NCBI GenBank assembly: GCA_043585095.1
Contig: CP121321.1
Coordinates: 1,302,001 to 1,366,000 of the forward strand
Reading direction: 5' to 3'
Source of the DNA: JANQIO01 sp043585095
GTDB taxonomy: Bacteria; Pseudomonadota; Gammaproteobacteria; Pseudomonadales; Halieaceae
Length of the DNA: 64,000 nt
The notes beneath the pieces were generated by a model. It ran no database searches, had not been told where the DNA came from, and was given only the letters and a program-made list of their open reading frames with translations. The position numbers and the translations under genes are program-made. Numbering within the stretch: the stretch's first letter is position 1; each line of letters begins with the position of its first letter. Positions 9,324 to 18,403 of this stretch are shown in pieces.

Positions 9324-10168
9324 TTTTCCAGTGACAAGTGGTCGGTATTTGGGGCCTGAGCGTCTTCTGCGTGTCGGTATTTCTCCTCCAGAACATCGCT
9401 GCCCTCTGGCGCTAGATCTAGCGCGCTAGTATCAACTTCGACGGCTTGCTCTGTGCTCTCCAACTGGGGAATCTCTTCACCCACCTCTCCCATGCTCAGG
9501 TGGGTCGTATCGGGATTCACGGGTGTTGCGTCGCTTTCCAGATGCGGTATCGCTTCACCGACTTCGCCCATAGACATGTGGCTGACATCTGGGGCGGGCG
9601 GGGCGATTTTTTCCTCCACCTGGGGTTCAGCGAACTCCGGCGCAAGATGAATGGCGCTAAGGTCGATATCCAGGTCTTCAAAAACCCGGCGTTCGTCTTC
9701 CTTGAGAACATCCGAGCCCGCCGGCGCCAGGGTTATAGCATCTGCGCTACCTGCGTTCGGGGCGACTTCCGCGGAGTCGTGAGCTTGTTGGCTGGCGACC
9801 GGCGCGGGGGCTGGCTCTGAGGCGCTGGGTTCGGCGTCCCCGGTCAATGCTGCCAGCCGCTCCGCCATGGTTTGTGGGGGCTTTTCGGCTGCGGGCTCGG
9901 CAGCTTTAGCGGGTGGCGGCGGACTGGCCGCTGCAGACTGGTGTTTGCGAATGACGGCAACGGCACCGGCTTTCTGCATCGCGCCTTTGTATTTAATCGC
10001 GGCCGGTTTATCCACGCCGCGCTTGATCATCTGGGCCTTGCCAGAGAACAGTTTCTCCAGAGTGGCATCGTTTGCTTTAAACAGTTTGGCAATGTTCGCG
10101 CGCACGTCATTCACGTCGAAACCATCAACGATGCCGCCGGCAAACAGGATGTCATAGAGTTCTTCCAT
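9320..10168 (-). CDS. hypothetical protein with N-terminal conserved domain and C-terminal degenerate repeats
   Basis: A protein of about 282 residues, unrecognised as a whole. The first ~75 residues (MEELYDILFAGGIVDGFD..., ANIAKLFKAN, LFSGKAQMIKRGVDK) resemble a small domain found at the N-terminus of assorted gammaproteobacterial membrane or hypothetical proteins. The rest is Pro/Ala/Glu-rich, low complexity and lacks membrane helices. It contains repeated short motifs: SHMSMGEVGE / THLSMGEVGE / DHLSLEN, and APAGSDVL / APEGSDVL. The ATG at 10168 is preferred over the upstream ATG at 10210 because the conserved domain begins there. It converges on the histidine kinase gene with a 4-bp overlap of stops and is divergent from the AraC-type gene. 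Confidence 0.7.
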   Translation of the reverse strand: MEELYDILFAGGIVDGFDVNDVRANIAKLFKANDATLEKLFSGKAQMIKRGVDKPAAIKYKGAMQKAGAVAVIRKHQSAAASPPPPAKAAEPAAEKPPQTMAERLAALTGDAEPSASEPAPAPVASQQAHDSAEVAPNAGSADAITLAPAGSDVLKEDERRVFEDLDIDLSAIHLAPEFAEPQVEEKIAPPAPDVSHMSMGEVGEAIPHLESDATPVNPDTTHLSMGEVGEEIPQLESTEQAVEVDTSALDLAPEGSDVLEEKYRHAEDAQAPNTDHLSLEN

Positions 10169-10256
10169 GGGGTCAGTATAAGTCGGCGTGGCATGCGGCA
10201 ACAATGCCATGCTGATCTGTTACTATCTGTGCCCGTTTCACTATGTGCGGTTTGTG

Positions 10257-11318
10257 ATGACTATCGCTGTGCAAGATGAAAGGGTGCCCACTCGGTACGT
10301 GGCGTCTCTGCTCAACTTGATTCCGAATGACCAGCGTCAGGAACTGCTGGCGCGCTCGGGAATGGGCTTCGATCCAGCGGACCGGGAGCACCCTGATTGG
10401 CGCTCTGAAGTTGAGGCGATGCAGTACACTCGCGTCTACCAGCTGGTGCTCTCCGTAATCGATGATGAAGGCTTTGGCCTGCAGTCGGGGCTAGCGGTAG
10501 CGCCCGGTGCCTTCCGCATGATGTGCTACTGCGTAATCTCCTGCGACAACCTGGGCAGAGCAGTGCAACGAGCCTCGGAGTTCTACGGCACGCTCTTCAA
10601 AGAACAGCAACCGCTGTATGCTAATCTTTCTGGCCCCCTGGCTACCGTGGGTTACCAGGAAGCGGTCGCTCAGGGTGAGCACCGCGTGAATGTGCTGGAT
10701 GCCTATGCGCTGTCTACCTGGCATCGCTTCTTCGGTTGGCTGATTGGGCGGCCGTTGACGCTGCAACGAGTCGATTTTGTCGGTGAACCACCTTCCGCGC
10801 CTGAAAAATACCAGTCACTATTTGGCTGTGCCGTGTATTTTCAGCAGCCCGCCAACCTGATGTATTTCGATAGTAGTTACCTGCGACTGCCCGTTGTCCA
10901 TACCGAGCAATCGGTGGATGAATTCCTGCGCACGGCGCCCTATCAGCTGCTAACCATGACCCGTGAGCGCTATGACCGCAGCCTGGTTACCCGCGTCAGG
11001 GCGATGATTGGACACGACTTTAGTGAAGGTTTCCCTAGCTTCGATAGCATAAGTCGTGCGCTCAACATCTCTGCCCCAACCTTGCGGCGTCGACTCAAGC
11101 GCGAAGGTACTACTTTTCAGCAGCTCAAGGATGACTGCCGCTGCGAAGCCGCGCGCCGTTATCTGGCGCAGCCAGATATTTCCGTTAGCACGGTAGCCAT
11201 TTTGCTGGGTTTCACGGATCCCAGTGCGTTTCATCGGTCGTTCAAGAAATGGACCGGCATCACGCCCGGAGCCTACCGGACTCAAGCGATAGCAGAGCGC
11301 GCCTCCGGAGACGTATAA
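10257..11318 (+). CDS. AraC-family transcriptional regulator with arabinose-binding-like N-terminal domain
   Basis: A 353-residue regulator. The N-terminal ~200 residues resemble the effector domain found in OruR/ArgR-type AraC regulators (VAPGAFRMMCYCVISCDNLGRAV, then a FVGEPPSAPEKYQSLFGC segment). The C-terminal AraC helix-turn-helix pair spans about 255-340 (ISRALNISAPTLRRRLKREG, VAILLGFTDPSAFHRSFKKW, ITPGAYR). The ATG at 10257 is chosen over GTG 10188 because upstream residues are not family-like. Effector and targets are unknown; the neighbouring catabolic genes are candidates only by proximity. Confidence 0.9.
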   Translation: MTIAVQDERVPTRYVASLLNLIPNDQRQELLARSGMGFDPADREHPDWRSEVEAMQYTRVYQLVLSVIDDEGFGLQSGLAVAPGAFRMMCYCVISCDNLGRAVQRASEFYGTLFKEQQPLYANLSGPLATVGYQEAVAQGEHRVNVLDAYALSTWHRFFGWLIGRPLTLQRVDFVGEPPSAPEKYQSLFGCAVYFQQPANLMYFDSSYLRLPVVHTEQSVDEFLRTAPYQLLTMTRERYDRSLVTRVRAMIGHDFSEGFPSFDSISRALNISAPTLRRRLKREGTTFQQLKDDCRCEAARRYLAQPDISVSTVAILLGFTDPSAFHRSFKKWTGITPGAYRTQAIAERASGDV

Positions 11319-11326
11319 TTAGTGCT

Positions 11327-11689
11327 ATGACTACTTCAGAATCATTTCAGGCGACCGTCCAGCCAGCGATTGAACAGAAGCTCGCTGACGCTTTTGATCC
11401 CGCACATTTACAGGTGGAGAACGAGAGCCATCAGCACAGCGTGCCGCCCAACTCGGAAACGCATTTTAAAGTTGTCATCGTTGCAGATGGATTCGATGGC
11501 AAACGGAAGGTTGCCAGGCACCAAAGTATCTATGCCTTGCTCGCCGATGAACTTGCCGGACCTGTTCATGCGCTCGCGTTACATACGTACACGCGTGATG
11601 AGTGGGCAGAGCGCTTCGGTGAAGCACCGCTGTCACCGCCCTGTCTGGGCGGCAGCAAAGTCGATCCTGAATTTTCAGCGGATGGCTGA
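11327..11689 (+). CDS. BolA-family protein
   Basis: A 120-residue BolA-like protein starting at ATG 11327, 8 bp after the AraC-family stop. Features are AIEQKLADAFDPAHLQVENESHQH, FKVVIVADGFDGK and ARHQSIYALLADEL, with the BolA helix-turn and the conserved His in HALALHTYTRDEW. BolA proteins partner with monothiol glutaredoxins in iron-sulfur trafficking and may affect morphology genes. The C-terminal ~20 residues (SPPCLGGSKVDPEFSADG) form a tail beyond the core domain. Confidence 0.9.
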   Translation: MTTSESFQATVQPAIEQKLADAFDPAHLQVENESHQHSVPPNSETHFKVVIVADGFDGKRKVARHQSIYALLADELAGPVHALALHTYTRDEWAERFGEAPLSPPCLGGSKVDPEFSADG

Positions 11690-11808
11690 GTGCGGTGAGG
11701 TCTTTCTGCCATGGCAGCCCGCTCGTAAGTGCTGATGATGTTGTTACGGCTGATATAAGCGCGGCCGATTGCCTCTACAAAATGCCTTAAACCATGCGCC
11801 CTGAAACT

Positions 11809-12771
11809 ATGTCAGAACAGATCGTTGTCGCCGCTCTGTACAAATTTGTGAGTCTGCCGGATTACCGGGAGCTGCGTGAGCCCCTGCTAGACGTCTGCCA
11901 GACAGCTGGCCTGTGTGGCACGCTGCTGCTCGCTGAAGAGGGTATCAACGGCACGATTGCGGGTCCCCGAGAGGGCATAGAGGCCGTGTTGGCATACCTG
12001 CGGCAGGACGCGCGCTTTAAGGACATCGAGCACAAAGAGTCCTTTGACGATCACATGCCGTTTTATCGCATGAAAGTCAAAATTAAGCGCGAGATCGTTA
12101 CCATGGGCGAAGCGGGCATCGACCCCAATCAGCGCGTCGGTCAATATGTAAAGCCACAAGACTGGAACGCACTGATTGCTGACCCGGATGTACTGCTAAT
12201 CGATACCCGCAATGATTACGAAGTCGCCATCGGCAGCTTCAAAGGTGCCGTAGACCCCAGGACAAAAAGCTTTCGGGCGTTCCCGGATTATGTTCGAGAG
12301 CACTACGATCCTGCCCAGCACAAAAAGGTCGCGATGTTCTGCACAGGTGGTATTCGTTGCGAGAAAGCCTCTGCCTTTATGCTGAAAGAAGGCTTTGACG
12401 AGGTCTATCACCTGGAGGGCGGCATTCTGAAATACTTAGAGACCGTGCCTTCGGAACAGAGCTATTGGGAAGGTGAGTGCTTTGTTTTTGATAACCGAGT
12501 CGCTGTAGACCACGCACTGGAGAAAGGCAGCTACGACCAGTGCTATGGCTGTCGTCACCCGATAACAGAGGCCGAAAAACAGTCGCCGCTGTACATGAAA
12601 GGCGTAAGCTGCCCGCGGTGTCACGATCAACTCACTGACGACCAGCGTGAGCGCTTTAGCGAGCGCCAGAAGCAAATCGAACTCGCCAGGGCGCGCAAGA
12701 TGCAGCACATAGGTGTTGCAGTTCATACCAAGCAGGAGCCAGGGCAGGAAAGGCGCAATGACGAGTCCTAG
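11809..12771 (+). CDS. trhO: tRNA uridine(34) hydroxylase, rhodanese family
   Basis: A 320-residue TrhO (YceA) protein that hydroxylates uridine 34 of certain tRNAs in an oxygen-dependent way. It has an N-terminal UPF0176 region (LAEEGINGTIAG), a central rhodanese domain with the active-site loop CTGGIRCEKA, and a C-terminal zinc-like cysteine cluster (CYGCRHPI ... CPRCHDQL). ATG 11809 (MSEQIVVAALYKF) is preferred to ATG 11794 as the family starts at this strand. Its last 14 bp overlap the following ThDP-enzyme start, an odd pairing because the two have no known functional link. Confidence 0.93.
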   Translation: MSEQIVVAALYKFVSLPDYRELREPLLDVCQTAGLCGTLLLAEEGINGTIAGPREGIEAVLAYLRQDARFKDIEHKESFDDHMPFYRMKVKIKREIVTMGEAGIDPNQRVGQYVKPQDWNALIADPDVLLIDTRNDYEVAIGSFKGAVDPRTKSFRAFPDYVREHYDPAQHKKVAMFCTGGIRCEKASAFMLKEGFDEVYHLEGGILKYLETVPSEQSYWEGECFVFDNRVAVDHALEKGSYDQCYGCRHPITEAEKQSPLYMKGVSCPRCHDQLTDDQRERFSERQKQIELARARKMQHIGVAVHTKQEPGQERRNDES

Positions 12772-14374
12772 CTGCGGTGAAGCGCTGGTTAAACTGCTGG
12801 AAAACTACGGCGTCGACACCGTATTCGGCCTGCCGGGCAACCATACGGTGCAGCTATATCGAGGGCTGGGCGCATCCTCTATTCGGCATATTACGCCGCG
12901 ACATGAGCAGGGCGCCGCCTTTATGGCAGATGGATATGCGCGCGCCAGCGGTAAGCCCGGTGTTTGTTTTTTAATCTCCGGCCCCGGTTTAACCAATGCC
13001 ACCACGGCTATGATGCAGGCGCTGGCCGACTCAGTGCCCATGTTGGTTATAACGGCGGTTTCGGCACGGCGCGATTTAGGCATGGGAGAAGGGCGCCTTC
13101 ACGAGTTGCCAGATCAAAGCGCTCTCGCCGCCCAGGTATCTCGATTTAGCCATACGCTGATGGACCCGCGGGAACTGCCAAAAGTGCTGGCGCGCGCGTT
13201 TGCGGTATTCTCCAGCCAGCGGCCCGGTCCTGTTCATATCGAGATTCCTTTAGATGTGATCACCGCTGATGCGGACGCTATCGACATGCAGCCTTTTGCC
13301 TTACCGCGTGCCCCGGGTCCCGATCCTCAGGCGCTTCAGGATGCGTTGGCCATGCTCGCCGCGTCCCGTCATCCGGTGCTTATGCTGGGCGGCGGTGCGG
13401 TAGACGCGTCTGCGGAAGCGATTGCTGTTGCCGAGGCCCTGGATGCGCCGGTGCTAAACACGGTCAATGCCAAGGGTGTGGTGCCGATTTCCCATCCACT
13501 GGCGGTAGGCGGCAGTCCCTCTCTTAGGCCCGTGCGCGAAGCCCTGGCAGCTGCCGATGTCGTATTGGCTGTAGGCACAGAGTGGGGCGAAACTGACTAC
13601 GACATGTTGTTCGCCGGCCCCATTACGCTAGCCGGCCAGTTGATACGTGTTGATATCGACGCCGCACAGTTAAGTCGCAATCAGCGGCCCGACCTTGCGA
13701 TTGTCAGCGACGCCAAGAGCTTGCTCGCCGCGTTGGCGCAGGCGTTGCCCCCAAAACAGCGATCTGGCTCTATGCGCGCTGCTGCGATACGAGAGGCTAT
13801 TGCCGGCGAGCATCATGTTCATCCCGAGTTCACAGCCCTGTTTGATGCCATTCACAAGGCTTTGCCCAACGGCATTTTGGTTGGGGACTCCACGCTGCCC
13901 ACCTACTACGCGGTTTGGCAGTATGAGACGGAACAGCCAAGACGGTATTTTCATTCCGCTACAGGCGGCGGCACCCTGGGCTACGCGATACCCGCAAGTT
14001 TTGGTGCCAAATTGGCGCAGCCTGACTTGCCGGTCGCAGCACTGATCGGCGATGGCTCGGCCCAGTTCACGCTGGCTGAGTTGGCCGCCGGTGTCGAGGC
14101 GGGGCTGTCGGTAGCAGTAATGATTTGGAACAACGCAGGCTATAGCGAGATCAAGCAGGGCATGCTGGCGGCAGATATCAAGCCGGTAGGGGTCGATATC
14201 TACACACCGGACCTGCTGCGTGCCGCGAGCGCCATGGGCTGCCATACGGCGGCACCAGTCACCCTATCTGAGCTGTCAGATACTCTGGCAGCAGCTACGC
14301 GCCGGGATCGTCCCACGGTGATCGAACTGCGACAAGAACGTTTTCTGTCCCAGCCCGCAGGGCAGTGGTATTAA
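12758..14374 (+). CDS. ThDP-dependent decarboxylase of acetolactate-synthase type, AruI-like (5-guanidino-2-oxopentanoate decarboxylase candidate)
   Basis: A 538-residue ThDP enzyme with the three standard domains: pyrimidine-binding (GLPGNHTVQLYRG, PRHEQGAAFMADGYAR with the catalytic Glu), the central domain, and pyrophosphate-binding (IGDGSAQFTLAELAAGVEAGLSVAVMIWNN, the GDG...NN motif). The pattern ITPRHEQGA plus GEGRLHELPDQ recalls AruI, which decarboxylates 5-guanidino-2-oxopentanoate in the arginine transaminase pathway, rather than anabolic IlvB. No small subunit gene follows, against a role in valine synthesis. The ATG at 12758 overlaps trhO by 14 bp. Substrate assignment is inference. 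A bidirectional-looking terminator follows at 14448-14482. Confidence 0.75.
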   Translation: MTSPSCGEALVKLLENYGVDTVFGLPGNHTVQLYRGLGASSIRHITPRHEQGAAFMADGYARASGKPGVCFLISGPGLTNATTAMMQALADSVPMLVITAVSARRDLGMGEGRLHELPDQSALAAQVSRFSHTLMDPRELPKVLARAFAVFSSQRPGPVHIEIPLDVITADADAIDMQPFALPRAPGPDPQALQDALAMLAASRHPVLMLGGGAVDASAEAIAVAEALDAPVLNTVNAKGVVPISHPLAVGGSPSLRPVREALAAADVVLAVGTEWGETDYDMLFAGPITLAGQLIRVDIDAAQLSRNQRPDLAIVSDAKSLLAALAQALPPKQRSGSMRAAAIREAIAGEHHVHPEFTALFDAIHKALPNGILVGDSTLPTYYAVWQYETEQPRRYFHSATGGGTLGYAIPASFGAKLAQPDLPVAALIGDGSAQFTLAELAAGVEAGLSVAVMIWNNAGYSEIKQGMLAADIKPVGVDIYTPDLLRAASAMGCHTAAPVTLSELSDTLAAATRRDRPTVIELRQERFLSQPAGQWY

Positions 14375-14447
14375 CGACTTCTCGTAACGGATAGAGGGCG
14401 CACAAGAATAATTGGTTAGATGGGATAGGACGGACAAAAACCGCCCA

Positions 14448-14482
14448 TAAAAAAGCCCCGCTGTCGCCAGCGGGGCTTTTTT
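14448..14482. terminator. bidirectional rho-independent terminator
   Basis: A perfect 10-bp stem (AGCCCCGCTG / CAGCGGGGCT) with a TCGC loop lies at 14454-14477, flanked by an A-run on the left and a T-run on the right. It sits between the convergent ThDP-enzyme gene and TonB-receptor gene and can serve both strands. Confidence 0.92.
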
Positions 14483-14501
14483 GTTTAAAGCGCTTCTTCG
14501 C

Positions 14502-16793
14502 TTAGAAGAAGTTGTAGACGATCTCAGCACCGTAACGGATACCCGGGGTGACAGGTGAGAATGTGCCGCCCAGAGGAACACCGAAGATGTCGTCTGGGAG
14601 CTGAGTATCACCACCGAAGTTGGTTTCGTCCAGCAGGTTGCGACCGTAGATCGCGAACTGCCAGTGGCCGTCATTGGAGTAGAAGTCCAGTCCGGCGTCC
14701 AGCATGGTGAGGTCATCTACGAAGCCACGGTTGTCGTCCGTGTAGGCGAACTCGTCACGGTAGGAGTAGGTCACGCGCGAGGTCATATAGCCCCAGCTAC
14801 CCAGCTCCAGATCGTGCGTCAGGCCAAGGCTGTAAGTCAGCTCCGGTGCCCGTGGAATCTCCAGGTCTTCGTCCGCGCCGTCGATAACACCGTCGTTGCT
14901 GATGTCTTCACGCACTTCGTCGTACTGCGCGTCGATGTAGCCCATGGAGGCCAGCAGCAACAGGTTGTCAGTCAGCTTAAACGTGCCGTCAAACTCGAAG
15001 CCCATGATGGTGGCGTCAGCCGTGTTACGCACCAGCTGGATTACGCCAACCGGTCCGGGCAGGTTGAGTTCACGCTGCATGTCTTCGATTTCGTTGTAGA
15101 ACACCGCGGCGTTCAAACGGCCCCAGCTATGAGTCGACTTGTAGCCAATTTCAAAGTTATCGACTTCTTCTTCATCGAAAGGCCCGGGAGTATCGTTCGG
15201 GTCGAAGGAGGTATTCCGCAGGTTATAACCGCCTGAGCGGTAGCCGCGTGTCCAATGTGCATAGACGCGAGAGTTGTCGTTAATGTGGTAAGTCGCGCCG
15301 ACCTTGGGTGCCCAGTTATCCCAGCTTTCGTCGTCTTCAAAATCGAAGGGACAAGCAGGACCATTTACAACGTTGCAGGACGTGAGGTTCGGGAACTGGC
15401 TGATATTCTGGCTAAGGCTCGCGATTTGCGTGTCTTTTTCTTCGGAGCTGTAGTTAACGCCGAGGTTCAGGGTCACGTTGTCAGTCAAATCGTAGTCGAC
15501 AGACGCAAACGCCGTGTACGTTTCAACGTTGTACAAACCGCCGCCGTCCAGAGCGGCAGCTGGCGAGTCTGTAATGCCCAAAGGTGCCAGTGCGGCACCC
15601 GCTAGTTCACGACGTTCGTGATAAGCGATCTCGTTGTCAAAGTAGAACAAGCCAGTGGTGACGGTCATGCGATCGTTGAATGTGCCGTTGTAGCGCAATT
15701 CAAGGCTGGTTTGCTCAGCAGTCAGATTGCTGGGCGCGTGGAAAATCCACTGGGGCTGGGAGTCGATATCGCCCAATCCATCCTGCTCGTTGTCACGCCA
15801 GCCGAAGATGGCAGTGATGTTGCCCTCGCCGAAATCAACGGCGTGATCGTATTGCACGCTCAGGAAGTTGGTTTCAGTCTCCAGGAAGCCGACTTCGTCA
15901 ATCGATACGCCGAAGTCGTCTCTGTCAAAGCTGACCGGCGCTGTGACGCCGCTGCCATTGGTATGGTTCTGTGCGATGGGGCCATCGCCATCGGTATCCT
16001 GGTATTCATAACGCACAACCAGTTCAGACACATCGCTTGGGTTCCAGACAACCGTACCGCGAGCCATAATCTGTTCCTGCGCGCGCACGTCGTCGCCAGT
16101 GAACTCATTTTCGAGCTGGCCTTCGTCATCGTTGTAGTGCAGAACCAGTCGTGCGCCCAGGTTATCAGTAATAGGGCCGCCAACAGCACCCTGGATGTAG
16201 GTGTTGTAGCCGCCGATGTCGCCGGTATCGATCGCGGTACGGAAGGTGGCTTCAAACTCATCGCCAGGCTTCTTGGTGTTCAACAGTATGGCGCCGCCGG
16301 TAACGTTTCGGCCAAACAGCGTACCCTGTGGGCCGCGCAGTACTTCGATACTCTCCATATCGAAAGTGTCGAGGATAATGCCGTTGTTCAGGCCCAAATA
16401 AACACCGTTGACGAATACGCCAACCGTTGGGTCAATAGAGGGGATAGAGCTGTTGATGCCCAGGCCACGGATAGAGAAGTTCGCAGTGCCTCTGCTGGTG
16501 CCGATGTCTTCCAAGGACACGTTGGGCATGCCCACCGCCAGATTGGTCAGATCGCGCACTTTCAAGGTGTCGAGTTGATCGGAGTTAAAAGCCGTAACTG
16601 AAAGCGGCACGTCCTGTGCGCCTTCTTCACGCTTTCGCGCGGTCACGACAACTTCTTCGAGCAGTGCTGAGGCGCTGCCACGGCGGGTTTCCTGTGCCTG
16701 AACAGCGGTGCTCATAACGGCGCCGCTTGCCAGAGCTACAGCAATTGCTAGCGGGCGCAGTGCTGTGGTTTTGGGAGTCAAATGTCTAGACAT
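14502..16793 (-). CDS. TonB-dependent outer-membrane receptor
   Basis: A 763-residue receptor. The signal peptide is about residues 1-33 (hydrophobic IAVALASGAVMSTAVQAQ), followed by EEVVVTARKREEGAQDVPLSV, which holds the TonB-box-like segment and plug start. The plug has GTLFGRNVTGGAILLNTKKP. The C-terminus is a long beta-barrel ending in EIVYNFF with a terminal Phe. The style is that of the large receptor family expanded in sphingomonads and OM60-type marine bacteria, often near aromatic or steroid catabolic genes; the ligand cannot be named. ATG 16793 is preceded by a GAGGTAGGA ribosome-binding site, favouring it over ATG 16829. Confidence 0.93.
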   Translation of the reverse strand: MSRHLTPKTTALRPLAIAVALASGAVMSTAVQAQETRRGSASALLEEVVVTARKREEGAQDVPLSVTAFNSDQLDTLKVRDLTNLAVGMPNVSLEDIGTSRGTANFSIRGLGINSSIPSIDPTVGVFVNGVYLGLNNGIILDTFDMESIEVLRGPQGTLFGRNVTGGAILLNTKKPGDEFEATFRTAIDTGDIGGYNTYIQGAVGGPITDNLGARLVLHYNDDEGQLENEFTGDDVRAQEQIMARGTVVWNPSDVSELVVRYEYQDTDGDGPIAQNHTNGSGVTAPVSFDRDDFGVSIDEVGFLETETNFLSVQYDHAVDFGEGNITAIFGWRDNEQDGLGDIDSQPQWIFHAPSNLTAEQTSLELRYNGTFNDRMTVTTGLFYFDNEIAYHERRELAGAALAPLGITDSPAAALDGGGLYNVETYTAFASVDYDLTDNVTLNLGVNYSSEEKDTQIASLSQNISQFPNLTSCNVVNGPACPFDFEDDESWDNWAPKVGATYHINDNSRVYAHWTRGYRSGGYNLRNTSFDPNDTPGPFDEEEVDNFEIGYKSTHSWGRLNAAVFYNEIEDMQRELNLPGPVGVIQLVRNTADATIMGFEFDGTFKLTDNLLLLASMGYIDAQYDEVREDISNDGVIDGADEDLEIPRAPELTYSLGLTHDLELGSWGYMTSRVTYSYRDEFAYTDDNRGFVDDLTMLDAGLDFYSNDGHWQFAIYGRNLLDETNFGGDTQLPDDIFGVPLGGTFSPVTPGIRYGAEIVYNFF

Positions 16794-17109
16794 TGTGTGT
16801 CCTACCTCTACGGGTTGTTGTGGATCCATAAAAAGACTGATGGGTACTGCGTATTAGTTATGATTTTTAGTTTTTGCGCCGGGAAGGCGCTTTTGTCTTA
16901 CTCAGCTAGTGGCTATTTTGATAACCATTTATTATTAGTTTTGCGCTGACTAGGATATCGAACTAGGCAATGCAAAGATTGTGTATTTTTCACGCAAAAA
17001 CGCCTGATGGTAACTGGCTCCAAAACGTCAGCAGCGTGCTACACAAACGCCGCGTACGCGACAAGCGCGGTATAGTACCAGCATTTATTTGCTTCGGGGA
17101 GAACAAAAA
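16794..17109. other. intergenic region between the TonB receptor and a divergent small membrane protein gene
   Basis: 316 bp without a gene, holding the promoters of both divergent genes. It is AT-richer than its surroundings. A short GCGCC-GGGAA-GGCGC hairpin lies near 16875-16889, followed by CTTTTGTCTT on the plus strand. No operator could be assigned. Confidence 0.5.
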
Positions 17110-17451
17110 ATGGCGTCACAGCGCGAGGATGCAGCACCGATGACCTTCTGGGCGGCTTTCCGATGTTTGATTGTTTTTCAGCTTAAGCTGGCACTGGATG
17201 CCTTGCGAGATTTTCTGTTCAGCCCCTTAAGTATTGTGGCGTTCCTGCTGGATGCGGCGCTGCAGCCAAATGAGTCCGTTAGCTACACGCGTCGGCTCAA
17301 GGATATGGGGCAGCGATCGGATCGCGTGATAAATCTGTTTGATGAGTACTCGGGTAAGGGGCATTACACCGTGGACGAAACCTTCGGAGAGGTAGAGTCC
17401 GCCGTTAAGGCGTCCCCGCGGGCCGGCCAGAAAGACGACGAAAGGCTTTAA
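17110..17451 (+). CDS. small conserved membrane protein of unknown function
   Basis: A 113-residue protein with one or two membrane-embedded stretches (about residues 14-25 and 38-53; FSPLSIVAFLLDAAL) and a polar C-terminal half with RRLKDMGQRSDRVINLFDEY. Related short proteins occur as unannotated genes in other gammaproteobacteria; no function is known to me. ATG 17110 has a GGGGAGAA ribosome-binding site at suitable spacing, so it is preferred over TTG 17089. Its final 47 bp overlap the 3' end of the convergent protease gene. Confidence 0.75.
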   Translation: MASQREDAAPMTFWAAFRCLIVFQLKLALDALRDFLFSPLSIVAFLLDAALQPNESVSYTRRLKDMGQRSDRVINLFDEYSGKGHYTVDETFGEVESAVKASPRAGQKDDERL

Positions 17452-18214
17452 AGTAGCGTTCGCTGGGCACAAAGAACGTGCGCTGTTCACTGTCGCCCTG
17501 AGAGATAACCCCAACCACCCGGTTATCGATAATAACCGGGCCGCCAGATGCGCCCTTATAAGTAACGCAGTCCGTGCTTGATTGACCACCCCGGGCATTC
17601 TGGGTGGAGTCTTCGTCGGTGTCTTTAATAGTGCAGCTAGATTGCCAGGTGAGTTCCTTACCACCCGCGCCCATGTGCTGATCTCTGGCATATCCAGCCA
17701 GGGTGATAGATTCGCCGGACGCTTTAATGGCGCTCGCACTGCGACTATCTATTCGCAGGGGAGTCACCGAGCGGATAGGGCGAACTAAACGGAGCAAGGC
17801 CCAATCGGCTTCCATAGAGCCCCCTGAGATCGCGGGCAGTGCGGCAACATCCTTTTGTCCAGGGATAAGTGGCAGGCTAAAAATCGGGTCCTGGCTAAGG
17901 TCCTGGTAAAACTCCAGACAGTGCCAGGCGGTCAGGATCAGCTGCCGCGTCACCAGCGTTGCGCTGCAGTTTTCATCGCGCTGTCGCGTCCTACCCTCAA
18001 TGAAATCGTGTCCAGGCACTGTTAGTTTGCCCACCGCACGCAGCGCGATCGGTGCGTCAGCGCTGTAGACCTGGCGCCGACTGCTATCGTCTGCTGCTGT
18101 TGACCCGCTGCCCAGGAGCAGTAGACAAACGGCCACCCCGGCGCGCGCCGCACGCTCACGACCCCCGGGCTTTGGTTGAAAGAGTCTTGGCAAGGCGTGA
18201 GTGAGTGGATGCAT
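17405..18214 (-). CDS. secreted trypsin-like serine protease (S1 family)
   Basis: A 269-residue protein. The N-terminus has a basic region and a hydrophobic segment (about 25-40, VAVCLLLLGSGSTAA), consistent with a signal peptide. The catalytic triad is visible: His98 (LTAWHCLEF), Asp137 (EADWALLRL) and Ser223 (GASGGPVI). Four cysteines at 83, 99, 194 and 216 could form two disulfides, Cys83-Cys99 being the usual His-loop pair. The 3' end overlaps the convergent membrane protein gene by 47 bp. Substrate is unknown. Confidence 0.88.
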   Translation of the reverse strand: MHPLTHALPRLFQPKPGGRERAARAGVAVCLLLLGSGSTAADDSSRRQVYSADAPIALRAVGKLTVPGHDFIEGRTRQRDENCSATLVTRQLILTAWHCLEFYQDLSQDPIFSLPLIPGQKDVAALPAISGGSMEADWALLRLVRPIRSVTPLRIDSRSASAIKASGESITLAGYARDQHMGAGGKELTWQSSCTIKDTDEDSTQNARGGQSSTDCVTYKGASGGPVIIDNRVVGVISQGDSEQRTFFVPSERYFKAFRRLSGRPAGTP

Positions 18215-18403
18215 GAGGCGTGGGAGTATACAGCCTGTATCGGGCGCTGCTAAAAGCGCAGCGCGGGTATACAGCTAGCGTAAGTCTGTAGAGAATAAAG
18301 TACCGGGCGGGTTATCGATATCTTTGGATACACCGGCAAGAGTTACTCGCCAAAGAAGTTGTGCTAATAAATCTACGCAAAAAAGGCCCTCGGAGAGTTC
18401 GCC

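Noticed and set aside
13670..14245. 191-codon minus-strand frame inside the ThDP enzyme gene
   Set aside because: Antisense shadow; no family resemblance.
12758..14374. Anabolic acetolactate synthase (ilvB/ilvI)
   Set aside because: No regulatory small subunit or ilvC follows, and motifs such as GEGRLHELPDQ are closer to AruI-type decarboxylases.
15618..16601. Long open frame opposite the TonB receptor (327 codons)
   Set aside because: It is fully antisense to a convincing receptor gene, has no recognisable domain and reflects GC-biased codon use.
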